This document shows, piece by piece, positions 1 through 11,500 of a DNA stretch of 64,000 bases. The notes under the pieces were generated by a model that saw nothing but the letters and a program-made list of their open reading frames with translations, made no database searches and had not been told where the DNA came from. Numbering within the stretch: position 1 is the stretch's first letter; each line of letters starts with the position of its first letter. Position numbers and translations under genes: made by a program. The DNA is from Asterias amurensis (Eukaryota > Echinodermata > Asteroidea > Forcipulatida > Asteriidae): contig NC_092662.1 of assembly GCF_032118995.1 (NCBI RefSeq), forward strand, positions 1,922,001-1,986,000, in the 5' to 3' direction.

Positions 1-1157
1 AGCCTTGTAGACTTTTTCAAGCAAAATTTGTCAAGTACACAAGGCTTGTACACCTTTTCTCGAAAATGTACACTTTTTCAAGTGCGATTTTCATGTGCGA
101 TTGTGACTGCAATTAATGACAAGTGCCAAAAGGAATACATAGTGCACAAGAACATTGTTTATTTTAGACCCACATGACCGTACAGTGCCTACTTTGTTTT
201 ATTAAGTTTGTATAATGTACACAGCACCAAAATAAATCAAAAGGTAGGTAGGTGGGTATTTTTCATTTAGACATTTTTACGTACACCAATTTTGGAAAAA
301 AAAAACTTCTTAAATACTGGTTTTAAAATAAGGGCATCTTTAAAACATACATCAGAATATTAATTGAAATGACACATCCTTCAAGTTCTTGCAAGAAAAC
401 AAACTTCATGTGCTCATTTGCAGATAATGTTCAGTTCCTGCTAAGCGTATAGCTTTAAACCAAGATAATGTAAGAATTTGGCCAAAGTTGGTAGGCCCCC
501 CAATGGTAAAGTAAAAACATCATCAAAACGTTTCAAAAAGAAACAGCTATGTGCAGTTTGACTCTTAAACAAATACACTTTTAAGATGCAGTTCTACAAA
601 GTGCATCTCAAAAGTGTATTTGTATTTGTAGCATTTGTAAGCAGGAATTTTGTAATACAATGACGTCCAAAGATGCCCTGATTTTAACAGAAATATTGGT
701 GTTTCTTTTGGGCAAAAACATCCTTTTTAAGGTTGAATTAAAGTTTAATTTTAAAAGAGACTTTCTAAGAAAGTAATAAATTATAACTATAGACAACTTA
801 TTAAGTAGTCACATGGAGTGAGAATTAATGTGATGGGTTATCAGGAAATACTAGTGTGAATGGGACAAATTCACAGGTGTACTGTCAACTACAACTCAAC
901 TTAAAGGAGAACTAGTGCACTTAGAGTGCCTTGTCACACATGTAAATAGCTACAGTGATTTGTATCTTTAAGGAAAATTGTACCACGCAACTACAGAGTA
1001 GATAGGGCCTTTTGGTCAAACGATTCGGACCCGTCATTTCTGACACTGCAAATTTTTGGGATGTCTGAATGAAGCAAGGGAATTTCTGCCAATTACAAGG
1101 AATTTATGTGCGAGTACCAAGGAAATTTTACTGGGTACCAACAATGCTTTGCCGTCT
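1..1157. other. Non-coding, AT-rich, no gene seen
   Basis: No reading frame with coding character or splice framing was found on either strand. The stretch is AT-rich unique-looking sequence with short homopolymer runs. It lies more than 4 kb beyond the stop codon of the NR6A gene and is probably intergenic. Confidence 0.5.
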
Positions 1158-1290
1158 AAGGCTGCGTTTGAAATGGCGACTTCGGCAACAGCTACGGCTA
1201 GGTCACTCTCGCCTGCCTATTCTTCAACACTGGCAGACACGCTGATCTAGCCGTAGCTGTAACCGAGTCGCCGTTTACGACACGGCCTAA
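1158..1290. repeat. Small foldback (inverted-repeat) element
   Basis: The arm at 1175-1201 (GGCGACTTCGGCAACAGC...) is nearly the reverse complement of 1247-1272 (...AGCTGTAACCGAGTCGCC). Looser pairing extends outward on both sides. The spacer is about 45 bp. This looks like a short non-autonomous foldback element; no coding capacity is present. Confidence 0.65.
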
Positions 1291-1621
1291 CATAGAACCT
1301 CTCCAAGTACACCATGAAATAGTAGGCAGGGAGCGCCACAGTGTACCATGGAACCTTTGCAGGGTACAAAGAGCCAAAAAGTTCTGAATCTTCTTCGACG
1401 TTATCCTATTTTCATCTAAAGAACTACACAGTGTATCCTAAAAGGAACAGATTGTAAAAGATATTTAACTACACAACACTTTGAGTGCATTGGACTGTTT
1501 ATCTAGGTGTGGCCATCTTTGTTTTTACTCCCTGTTAACCATGTATAAGGCGTTGTCCGAATCGTGGCTGCAGTTGTTGGTAAAGGCATCCAAATTTTAG
1601 AAACGGCCAAACAAAACTGAG

Positions 1622-1828
1622 GCACACAAGGCTATTTACAGGCAACCAGTTCCAGGCTATCCCCATTAAAGAAAGGCATTCATGTTTGAATTTTCACATA
1701 TTATTCTCGGAGATTGTAAGACCTTGTTAGCCTGGAAAAAATGCTCATGTGCAACAAAAGTGGTCCCATAGGACATACTGCAATTGGTTGTCTGCAAGTT
1801 GCCTGTAAAAAGTTGCTTCGTGTGACAA
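1622..1828. repeat. Imperfect foldback element
   Basis: Sequence near 1622-1648 (CACACAAGGCTATTTACAGG) pairs imperfectly with 1799-1828 (TTGCCTGTAAAAAG... CGTGTG). This is consistent with an old inverted-repeat element of roughly 200 bp. Confidence 0.4.
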
Positions 1829-3544
1829 GGCCCTTACATTGAAGGCAACAACCCCACTGCCCTTACAACTGAATAAGAGTTCCATAAAATGTGGCAACGA
1901 CACAAGTGTATAATTTAAGAAAACTAGGAAAACACCTTCTCTGAAGAAAAAAAAAGAAGAAAAAATAGAACTACCAGATGAAATAACAAAAATGGCTGAA
2001 TTTAAAATACAGACATTCTACTTCATGACATCCTATACAAAGCTCACATCACACTTGCTTAAGTTACTTATTTACCAACACCACATAATTAATATATATA
2101 TTAAATTTTTTGTAACCCTCTTTGAAGATCAAAAGAAAGCACTTAAATACGACTTAAATCTGAATGAATTAAAAACACAACACTGTTGATTTGTACAGTT
2201 CACATTACACATAAACGCCAACATCACCACACCATATTTTTTTGGTTTTAAATCCTTGGTAATTTTTTTTTTTAAATACGGGAGGCCTGCTCCAACACAT
2301 TTACAAACAAGACTTTTTTTTCCTCCCTTCTTCTTCTTCATAAGAATATTTTCTCGTGGACAAGTTTACAAATGCATCAATAAGGAGAATATATACAAAA
2401 AAAATGCAATACTGTCGGTGGTTTTCGTTTTCTTCCATCTCTTTATCTGTAAGCCCCACACAAAAACATCCATAATAACAAAAAAAATACACTTTGGGAG
2501 AAGCAAAATAACACTCACTATTTCAAAGTCGTAATTGACTCTACTTAAAAAAAAAAACCAAGAGAAACAACCCCTTGTACTTTCTTTCTAAGGAACACAA
2601 AACTAACTTAGTCAAATTCATACTTCTTTGTAAGAAAAAGACTGTGCAGAACTACTGGAATCTAGATGTGTGTTACTTTTCGGAACACCCAAGTACACAA
2701 CCAATCACATGACTAATCATATGACCAATCACATGACTAGTCACCTGACTCACAGAAAAACATACAAACCCAGAAGGCATCTTGTCGGTGCTTTAAAATC
2801 GAACCATTGCGGATTTATGAGGAAAATCGGTGGGATCCTATCATCTCTCCATTAACAGGGAGAATATGCTTCAAGTTTCTTAAACATCTATAAAAGCACA
2901 TCCAAGTCAAAAAAGTTACTACGAAAAAATGTTCTTTCACAAAGCCCTCACTCATATATATATATCCCAAAATATATACTTTTTAAAGTTTATGTTTAAA
3001 CCGCCAAATTTATCTTTGGCTAAAATTGTGTGTGACACCAAACGCACACACACACACAATATATATATAGAAATATAGGTACAGAATGTTTTTTTTTTCG
3101 GTGGAATAATACGCTAATATTTTTTAATATCAACAGGTGCTGGGGATACAAAAAGTAAAGAATTTGACGCCATTTTAACAAGAACAAATTCAAAAGAGTT
3201 ATGGGATAATCTGGAAGTCCCCTTTTGTAGTTCGAGACAAATCAAAATAAAAAATTAAAAACTTCTGCAATAAAAATAGTTCTTTCCAAATAAAACATTT
3301 TTTTTCAACCAAACAAAACCTGCATTTCCAAAGATATGGTTATTTGTTTCCCGACCTCAGCGACAAAAACACCAACAGTGAAGTTTTGTAACAACTCAAA
3401 TAATTTTTTGCAAACAATTTAGAGGAAGTTGAAACCTGTGAAGTGCTGGTGTATGGATTCAGCAATTATGCACCAATTACAGTATTTGTCGTTTGACCTA
3501 TTTTTTGTCTTTTTTTTATTTTAATGATTTTGTTTTCTACACAG
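1829..3544. other. Non-coding, low-complexity AT-rich DNA
   Basis: No gene was recognised. The stretch holds A/T runs, a short (CA)n tract near 3043-3057 beside TATATATA, and the 12-bp tandem repeat listed separately. Confidence 0.5.
2701..2752 (+). repeat. 12-bp tandem repeat carrying four E-box hexamers
   Basis: About four copies of a degenerate 12-mer (AATCACATGACT type). Each copy contains a CANNTG hexamer: CACATG at 2706, CATATG at 2718, CACATG at 2730 and CACCTG at 2742, spaced exactly 12 bp apart. It is most simply a minisatellite; a regulatory role is speculation. Confidence 0.7.
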
Positions 3545-3676
3545 GCCCTTGACATTTTGAGACAGATGTCCTCTCTTAGACCATATTTGGACATTAATGA
3601 GTTACAAACAACTTATGGTCGGATTTATATGAGTTCTGCTCATAGGGACACCATAATGGTTGAATTGGTCAGAACA
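3545..3676 (+). other. Candidate internal coding exon of an unidentified plus-strand gene
   Basis: A 132-nt open frame (44 codons, phase 0 at both ends) is bounded by a good acceptor (TTTTCTACACAG, ending 3544) and a consensus donor (GTGAGT, starting 3677). The peptide begins ALDILRQMSSLRPYLDINEL and ends MVELVRT; its composition looks protein-like rather than like random AT-rich translation. I do not recognise the family. It would belong to a gene entering from the left and converging on NR6A, but no convincing partner exon is visible. It could equally be a chance frame or a relic. Confidence 0.27.
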
Positions 3677-5373
3677 GTGAGTGCGTCCACTGCTGACGAA
3701 AGGTGCAGGGCCCCTCACTATTATCATTGCCACGACCCTTTTATTTAGCCCTAGGCGAAAATATAATGTTCAGGCCCCAGGAAGATTTTTAGGGAAATAT
3801 CATTTTTAACCGTTACCACAGCGTCAATGCTAACGTTTACCATACAGGAAATCCATTGTCCATGCCACACACTGAACTTCTGTTATAAACTTGAGAAGGA
3901 AAAGGTTTTTCGTAATCCAAACTCAAATTTGAATGTATATCTTGCGTAATGTTAGTATGTAGGCTCAGGCCTTGAATTTTGTTTATGAAGGGGCACAGCA
4001 ATTCTTCTCTGGTAAGGGGGTACTTCTTTGAGGCAAATATCATTTTGTATTGGAACTTTGCAAAGGGCACCACAGCAAAAGCACAGGGTACCGTGGCAAT
4101 CGCTATGGGTGCAATGGATTAATATTTGAGTCGTGTAGGTCAAAGAAATGATGATAAACCTACATGTGGTACATTTGTTTGGCCACCTTGATTATTAATC
4201 AGCAAGGTGTTAACACCCAAAGTGTTGGTTTATAGAACAGATAAAAACCATTTTCCAAGGAATTTACGATTAATTTCTGAATTTGTGTAACTCTTTTTTT
4301 GCTCCAAATCTTTATATTTACCATCACCTGTTGATATCGTCAGCTATTTTTTTAGAAAGTGTCAAACTTTGTTTTAAGTCTTGCCCTCTGGCGAAATATT
4401 TTCTATAAATCCAGAGTTTTGAGGTAACACTTTTTCTGTTTTTAATTTTTTAATTCTTAAAAACTATGTACAAACAGGATTCTTTTTCAAAGTCCTATTA
4501 CCAGTATTAGACATCAGTTTTATATATATTACAATATCTACAACACACAAAGAATTTAATGCACAATTTTAGGTTTTTTTAATTGGTGGTTTGGAATACA
4601 TGTTTTTTCTCAAACAAGAAAAAATGGTACTTGGTCAAACAGCGCCTACCTTCGGGAAATTATTTGTCAGATTTACGAATTCATGAAATCGTTCTCAAAA
4701 GTTCAAATACTTCAAGAGAACGCTCTGATAAAAGCCAGCAATTATAACAAAGAAATATTGTTTCCACAAGGGAACCTGACTGGGTAAATGTTAAATAACT
4801 GTGTGTTCAACAATGGAAAATCAATTAGAGTGGGACTTGAACCTTCGACCTCTGACACGTTGGTCCGGAGATCGCAGGTTCAACACCTGCTTTAATAAAT
4901 TTGTCTTTGTACAACCCCAAAATATTAATTGTTGATGTACACTTTCTCTCTTACATCAGTCTCTATTTTTGAATATCATCGATTTTTCTATTTGTTGTTC
5001 TTCAAATTGGACATATCCAACGTTATACATTTTAGGAATGAATTTCTTTCTCCAATAACATTCCGAAACTGTGGATTATAACCGCTTTCATGAATCAGAG
5101 TTCTCCCTTGAACAGTTTTCTGCCGGCCAAATGACAGGTAAAACACATAAGGACCAGTCCCAACACACTCTCCTGCTGCTGGTCCTGTTGGCTAGTTCAG
5201 TATTGAAAAAGCATCTCTTTGAAATATGAACTATTGAAAAAAACGCTGACAGATTAGTAAAATGACAAGCTCACTGGTCCCGCTGGCCAGTCATTCAAAA
5301 AAGTTAACGTCTGATAAGCATTGCCGTACCATTTTTTCTCTTTATGTCCTTCCCGGCGATGACGACAGCGTCT
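3677..5373 (-). other. NR6A 3' flank, probably 3' UTR plus downstream DNA
   Basis: This directly follows the NR6A stop codon on the minus strand and has no coding frame of its own. A possible polyadenylation hexamer (AATAAA on the minus strand) is at 3745-3740, which would give a 3' UTR of about 1.6 kb. Other candidates exist, so the transcript end is not determined. A SINE fragment lies at 4823-4880. Confidence 0.4.
4823..4880 (-). repeat. tRNA-derived SINE fragment
   Basis: Read on the minus strand, the stretch contains a B-box-like GGTTCAAGTCCCACT preceded by AGAGGTC. The same motif order occurs at 5701-5780 and 37117-37155, so these look like three decayed members of one tRNA-derived family. 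Confidence 0.45.
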
Positions 5374-5585
5374 TCAGGATTTCGCCATGGCAACCGCGTT
5401 GAGCAGATACGGCATGTAAATCAGTTTGCTGTTGGACAGCAGCTCAGAGCACTTCTGCAACTCGGGAAGTTGGCTCATAATCTCCTCAAAGCGGCTGAGC
5501 TGGTGGTTGACTTCGACGAAGTCTCGCAGGGCCAAGACGTACGGATGCTGGACCTGGCGGACGACATCGCTGCTTGAACGGTTTT
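5374..5585 (-). CDS. NR6A exon 4 (C-terminal part of ligand-binding domain, stop)
   Basis: The acceptor TTTTCAG precedes 5585. The first two bases complete a split Lys codon, followed by 69 residues ([19 protein letters not shown]... [11 protein letters not shown]) and TGA at 5376-5374. The segment corresponds to the late helices of the ligand-binding domain ([20 protein letters not shown], then a leucine-rich helix). The C-terminus has no visible acidic AF-2 core motif, which fits a receptor that does not act as a classical ligand-dependent activator. Confidence 0.9.
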
Positions 5586-8500
5586 CTGAAAAGATAGGGT
5601 TAAAAAAAAAAATTTAAATGAAATCATCAAGTTAAAAAAACACAATTAAAAATGCACTGGGTGAATTCTTTCAAATATTGGGGTTAAACATAGAAAAGTT
5701 TACTAGGGTGGGATTGGAACCAATGACCTCCAGATTAACAAAGCTGCCACTCTATAGCCACTGAGCTATCTAGCCCTTTAAAGGCAGTCTCCCTTTATTT
5801 TTTAGACACTTTTCGCGATTATGACTTCCATTTTGAGGGAAATGGTTATAGTATGACTTTCACAGTCAGTAAAGTTTGGCACGCTAAAATTAAACAATGG
5901 TGTTTTTTATTCTTACCAATCCTACACCTAGAATTTAGCTTTGAAGTCTCAAATCACTTAGAGACTCATTTTACAAATTGTATCTGCTCCAGGCCAGGTG
6001 GGTGGCCTGCCCTGGACCTTTCCTCCCAGCATTCATTTAATATTTTTCCTTTTGGGATAAAAAAACCCAAACCCCTTCTAAACATTTAAAACTTCAATTC
6101 TGCTCTTGGATCTACCCATCAACGAAAATATTAAACTTTGCCATAAATCAGACATTCGGATAAAACAAAACATTCTTTTCGTGAATTTCCCACACAGTGT
6201 ATATGGGTCAACGTCAATGAAAATGAAAGTGTGAACTGTGAGAGCTAGATTCATTGTTTGTTTTCAAAATAGAACCTGTTAGTGTGCAGGTCAAATGAAA
6301 GAGTCAAAATTCAAAAGCCTTAACCAGGGGTACAAAAGTGAAAGACTTTTTGGTCTGACCTATTCTGCTTTCTGTTGTCGATACAGACTGTTGCCTATTT
6401 TAACTTATCCCTGACATCTATTGTAACTTATCCCTGGTTAAATGATAGCAGAGAATGTCTATGCATTGAATTGCAACAAACTTCTCTATTTTAAACGCAT
6501 TGGACACCTTTGATGATTGTCAAAGACCAGTATTTTCACTTGGTGTATCCCAACATATGCACAAAACTGTAAAAATTTGGATTCAACTGGTCATCGAAGT
6601 TGCAGGAAAATACTGACAGAAAAAAAAACATCCTTGTTGCTAACAGTTGTATGCTTTCAGATGCCTACGAGAGGCTTCACGCCTCAAGTCTTTTAACATT
6701 TGCGTGAGAAACTACCTCTTTCACAAAAACACTAATGTGTTTCGGGCCTAATAAATGAAACTTAACGAAGAAACAAAATGTTGAGTTTTTAATATGAGGG
6801 GGGGGGAGAGAAACCTACACACTGCTGATTTTTTATAATTGTCAGATATCGTAGTTCATTACACTATTTTTCCAAAAAAACCCAATCACGGAAAATGTTT
6901 CTCTAAATCAAATTATAACTTTCTATTTTGAAGTTGTCTGTGAAACAAAAAAAACAAACAAAAGGGATTCGTTTGCGTGTTTCAATACAGCACATTCATG
7001 TCGTTTAAAGCATAAAAGTACACAGGCCCGCATTTCACAGACATGAACACATTCTATTAAATCTCATACTTATTGTTCGTGCGGAATAAACCTGTGGGGA
7101 GCGTAGGGAAAAAAAAGTCCCCAATTAAATATCTTCCCACGCATCACTGCCCATCACCAATAAAAATAGCCATCAAATTCTCCAACAAAATTGTAAAATT
7201 GTATAAATAAATAAAAAATGTATAAGTACTTAAATTGCTTTACGCGTTACTCTGAATGGAAACATTTAGCTGCGGATGAGCGGAATTTAAGAAGAGGAAA
7301 AAAAATCATACTAATATAAATAAAGACAGAGAGAGAGAGAAAGAAGACGAAGAAAAAAACAGCTTCTGCCTAGGACAATCACCCTACGCTGATTTCTCCA
7401 TCGCGGCAACAGCATTCCTCAAGAAAAGTGCAAGACACTTTGTCTGTACTTTGGAAGGAGCTATCGTATGCTGTCACTCGAACTAACAATGAACTTCCCC
7501 ACAGCCCCGCACTGCATACACATTACACACGGGCAGCCTATTTAGCGCGCTGTACGTCATTCACAAAAACGTCCCGCTTTTCAGATGTGAATGGAACCTT
7601 CGGTCCACAGGACGGAACAATAGGAAAGAGCAATGGTCTGCCTCTTCGGGTACTACACAATGTCGTTGCAGCTCCCCGAGCCCCCCCGGGGATGGCGACT
7701 ATAAAAGTCTCCCGTCAGTATTCGTTTCAGGAAAGAAACCAAGCATTTTCACACTTATCTCTCTTTTGATTTTTTTTTTCCAAAAGCAGTATGACGTACG
7801 CTTGGTAATTTTTAAGGGGTTGAAGTGGTTATTTTTAGTTGATAATGAACCCCCCTCTTCCCATTCAGCGCATCATTTTAAGGGCTGCGGACTTCTAAAT
7901 TTGTCCTCTTTTGAAGTTTAAATTTGGTGTCCAAGGAAGTGATACCTTTTGTAAAAGACTATATTTTGCATTTTTATCTAACACAGGTTTCTGAAAAAAA
8001 TTCTTTTGAGTTTAAATTTGGTGACTGAGGAGGTGATATATATTTAAGAAACTATATCTTGTGGTTTTACCTAACCTTATGTTCACTGCTTTTCCTTTAG
8101 ACATTTTCCTTTCAAGACAAAAGGCTTATCATCTGATTCAATCTTAGATCATTGATCAAATCGCCTTTTCTTAAAATATGCTAAACTGAATTTATAAATA
8201 ATAAACACCAACATCCTTCACCTGCATGATCAATCTAATAACTTTCTATTTTTACAATTCTTCTAAAAAAATTGGTTCAAATTGCATTCCAGAGATCTTA
8301 GTCCCACATTGAATAAAAAACAATTGGCAGTTTTTATAAAAGTACATTTCAAAATTATATCAAAATCACGAGTAGAAATCCTAAAGTGGTCTTCAATTAT
8401 GCAAAAATAGATTGGGTTCAATGCTCTTTTGGAGTGGGAAAAAAATGTACTTTTTACCCAAATGTTTCTATGATCAACAAGAAATTCGATCCTCAAACCG

Positions 8501-11500
8501 TTGTTGACATAGTATTCCACAGAAATTCTCAGACAAAAGTTGTTAAGTAAGTGAAATTTGACTGAGCAAGCCAAGAGAAAGCTAAAATGTATTTATTTTT
8601 TCTCTGACAGTATTGCACAGGATTGGTAAGGATACAAAACATAATTGTTTAATATTGGTTTTGAAGCTTACTGATTATGAAGTTTATATCGAACCATTTT
8701 TTTGTGGTGAAATAATTATTTCCCTCTGAAATGTAGTCATATTTGACAAAACTGTATCTGTGTATGGGTGTATACACACATCGGTGTATGTGTAAAAAAA
8801 AAAATTAATATTCTTTATCCCCAATGCAAATTTGACATCTCTTAAAAACTGTATCTGAACCCCCCCCCCCCCAAAAAAAAACAAAAAAAAACGCAACAGC
8901 TGATTTTGGTTGTTACAACAACCACAATGACGGACAATGTGTTTACAGGCTGAAAAAAATTGTGCATGGTTTTTCACTATTTTCTCCCAACTCACAAAAC
9001 CGGTTTCAGGGGTCGAAATTAAGTGTATTCCATGGTAGTCAGCAGGGCTAGTGACCAATAATTTTTAGTAGCCCTGATTAGATTTTGGTAGCCCGAAAGA
9101 CACATGTCTCGCGTCACGGCTCAAACTTTACAATACACCAATAACATAGTTCTTTATTGTTTGTGATGATGACTTTGGCATTATTTTTCCACTAGCCCGT
9201 CGGGCTATCAAACTGGAAAAATGAGTAGCCCGGCTGTAAATCTGGTAGTCCCGGGCTAGCGGGCTAGTGGCAATTTCGACCCCTGGGTTTGTTATTTAAT
9301 ATATTTAATCAAAAGCATTGTAGCACATGGATGATCACACGAAGCAATCACTGTCTGCAACTACTGAAGTATTGGTCGCTATGAAAGCCTCCTGCAGTTT
9401 TGCATGTAATTAGAGTCTTTCAGAGCAACCACTACCTTCCTTCCTTGCAACTTTTTTTGTCAACTCTACCAATCTTGTATATACCTTTATAAAAAATGAA
9501 GGAATACTCACTGAAATTAAGAAGGATGATGACTTTAAGGAGTAAGTACTCATTGCGTGAGATGTTGAGCGTCCTGAACGACGCGGCGAGTCTCGTCAGC
9601 TCCTCAACGGCCTCGCCCATCTCCTCCCGGAACACGCCCATGTCCAACTTGAGATCCATCGTCTTGTTCATGCACTCCTGTAGGGTGAGTAGATTCTGAT
9701 GCACACAGTGCTCAAACCCAAGTACCTTCTCACCACTGTTCTGCTTGAAATACATTGCCCGGGAGACCGTGCACAGGATCAAGAGTTCCACCCACTTCGT
9801 CTTCAGGATGTACGTGTGTTCAACTTGCGATAGCTGGGTGTAGAAGGGGAGGTGCTTCACCCACTGGACTAGGTTGAAGACCAGGGTGTCGCCGAGCGAG
9901 CACTGCTGCCCCAAAAACTCATCTAGGGTCATCCCCGCAATGAGGGCCGGCGATCCGGTTTTCCCCTTCTCTTTAGACGAGACTTTCAAGACGGCCGATT
10001 CGGTCTGCTGGAGGACCTCGATAAGCTGTGCCGTCTGGGGTTTGAGCTGCCGTACGTCGATGTGGGAGTTCAGCTTGTGGATGCCCGCGCTGCCCCCGCC
10101 CGACGACGGACTTTGTGGTGAGCTCTTTGACTTCTGGTCTTTCTCGGATTTGAGCGTGTCTCTGGCTGCTTTCAGGGCTTGTTTATCGGCCCGGTTCTTG
10201 CGGCTTAGCTGCGCTTTCTGTTGAGCAATCTGCTGGAACTTCTTGCGGAGTTTGTCGTAGTTCTTAGGTTTACTCTGCAGAAGAAAAAAAACAAATTTGA
10301 CATTAATACCAAACCAATACAAGAAATGCACTCCTTACAAAAGAACAAAGTCAAAAGCTCAAGTTTCTTTAAAAATTGGTGTAAAAAAGTAATTTTAAAA
10401 TACAAAATGAAAAAAAAAATCAAACAAATCTAGGTATTCAATAAATCAGGTCAGAAATTTGTCGCTGAGAAAAGTTTGGACAATTTATTGAGTACAAGGC
10501 TGACCTTAATATGCACAATGGCTCAGGCTAATAAACAGGCTTTTCAAGCTTTTAACAACAACATTTTCGTTAGTTTCTAAAGGCCAAGAAATCAGAATTA
10601 AGTAGGAAGAATATCCCAAAATTCAAAACTAAAAAAATTATTATATATTAAAGGGAAGAATATCAAGACTGTCAAATCCTTGTTGAGGGTCCTAGATGAG
10701 GAATTAACTGTTAGAAAGCACAACAATAACAAATAACACATGAATTCTGCACACACAAAAATTCCCAGAATTATCCAAGATCAGCTAACCCCACTGCGAC
10801 ACATGACTGCTCTTTTTCGTTCCGCTTGTTTAGATCACTACAACGTTAGCTTCTGATCCTCTGTTTACACTCCCCATGAACAGCCATGATACACCCTTCA
10901 TCGTGACAGCCTTTGTGTTTTCCTTCGCAGCGGGGCGGCTTTTGTTGCCCCTTGTATCTAAATGTTTTCACGGCTCCTGGTCATGTCCTCAGTGGGGGGT
11001 GCTATTGAACGATGACTCTGGGAGCATTTTTTTTCTGGTGTGCTGGGCAAAGTGATATTGCCGGAAAAATGAGCCCCATTTTGCAACAGATTATCACTGC
11101 TGGAGTAAATGATAAGCTGATGATATGAGATTTAGCACCGGGGCCCAATTTCATAAGGTTGTTTTAAAGACAGTGGACACTATTGGTAATTGTCAAATAC
11201 CAGTCTTCTCACTTGCTGTATCTAACAAATGCATTAAATAACAAACATGTGAAAATTTGAGCTCAATTGGTCGTCGAAGTTGCGAGATATGAATGAAATA
11301 AAAAAACACCCTTGTCACATGAAGTTGTGTGCTTTCAAATGCTTGATTTCGAGACCTCAAGTTCTAAACTTGAGGTCTCGAAATCTCAAAATCAAATTCA
11401 AGGAAAATTACTTCTTAACTTCTAACAACGTCACTTCAGAAGGAGCCATTTCTCACAATGTTTTATACTACCAACCTCTCCGCATTACTCGTTACCAAGT

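Larger units (their letters stand above)
5586..9511 (-). other. NR6A intron 3 (3.9 kb)
   Basis: It has a GTGAGT donor at 9511 and a TTTTCAG acceptor at 5588-5586. It contains several repeats (SINE fragment, inverted-repeat elements, a nested retroposon) and a GC-richer block at about 7370-7710 with a TATA-like motif. No other coding exon was recognised. Confidence 0.85.

Noticed and set aside
3138..3255. Annexin-repeat-like peptide (AGDTKSKEFDAILTRTNSKE)
   Set aside because: The resemblance is only to a loose pattern, the 3' splice border is weak and the frame soon stops; mentioned with the 3545 exon candidate but not called.
9874..10224. 116-residue plus-strand frame over NR6A exon 3
   Set aside because: Antisense shadow of the ligand-binding-domain exon.
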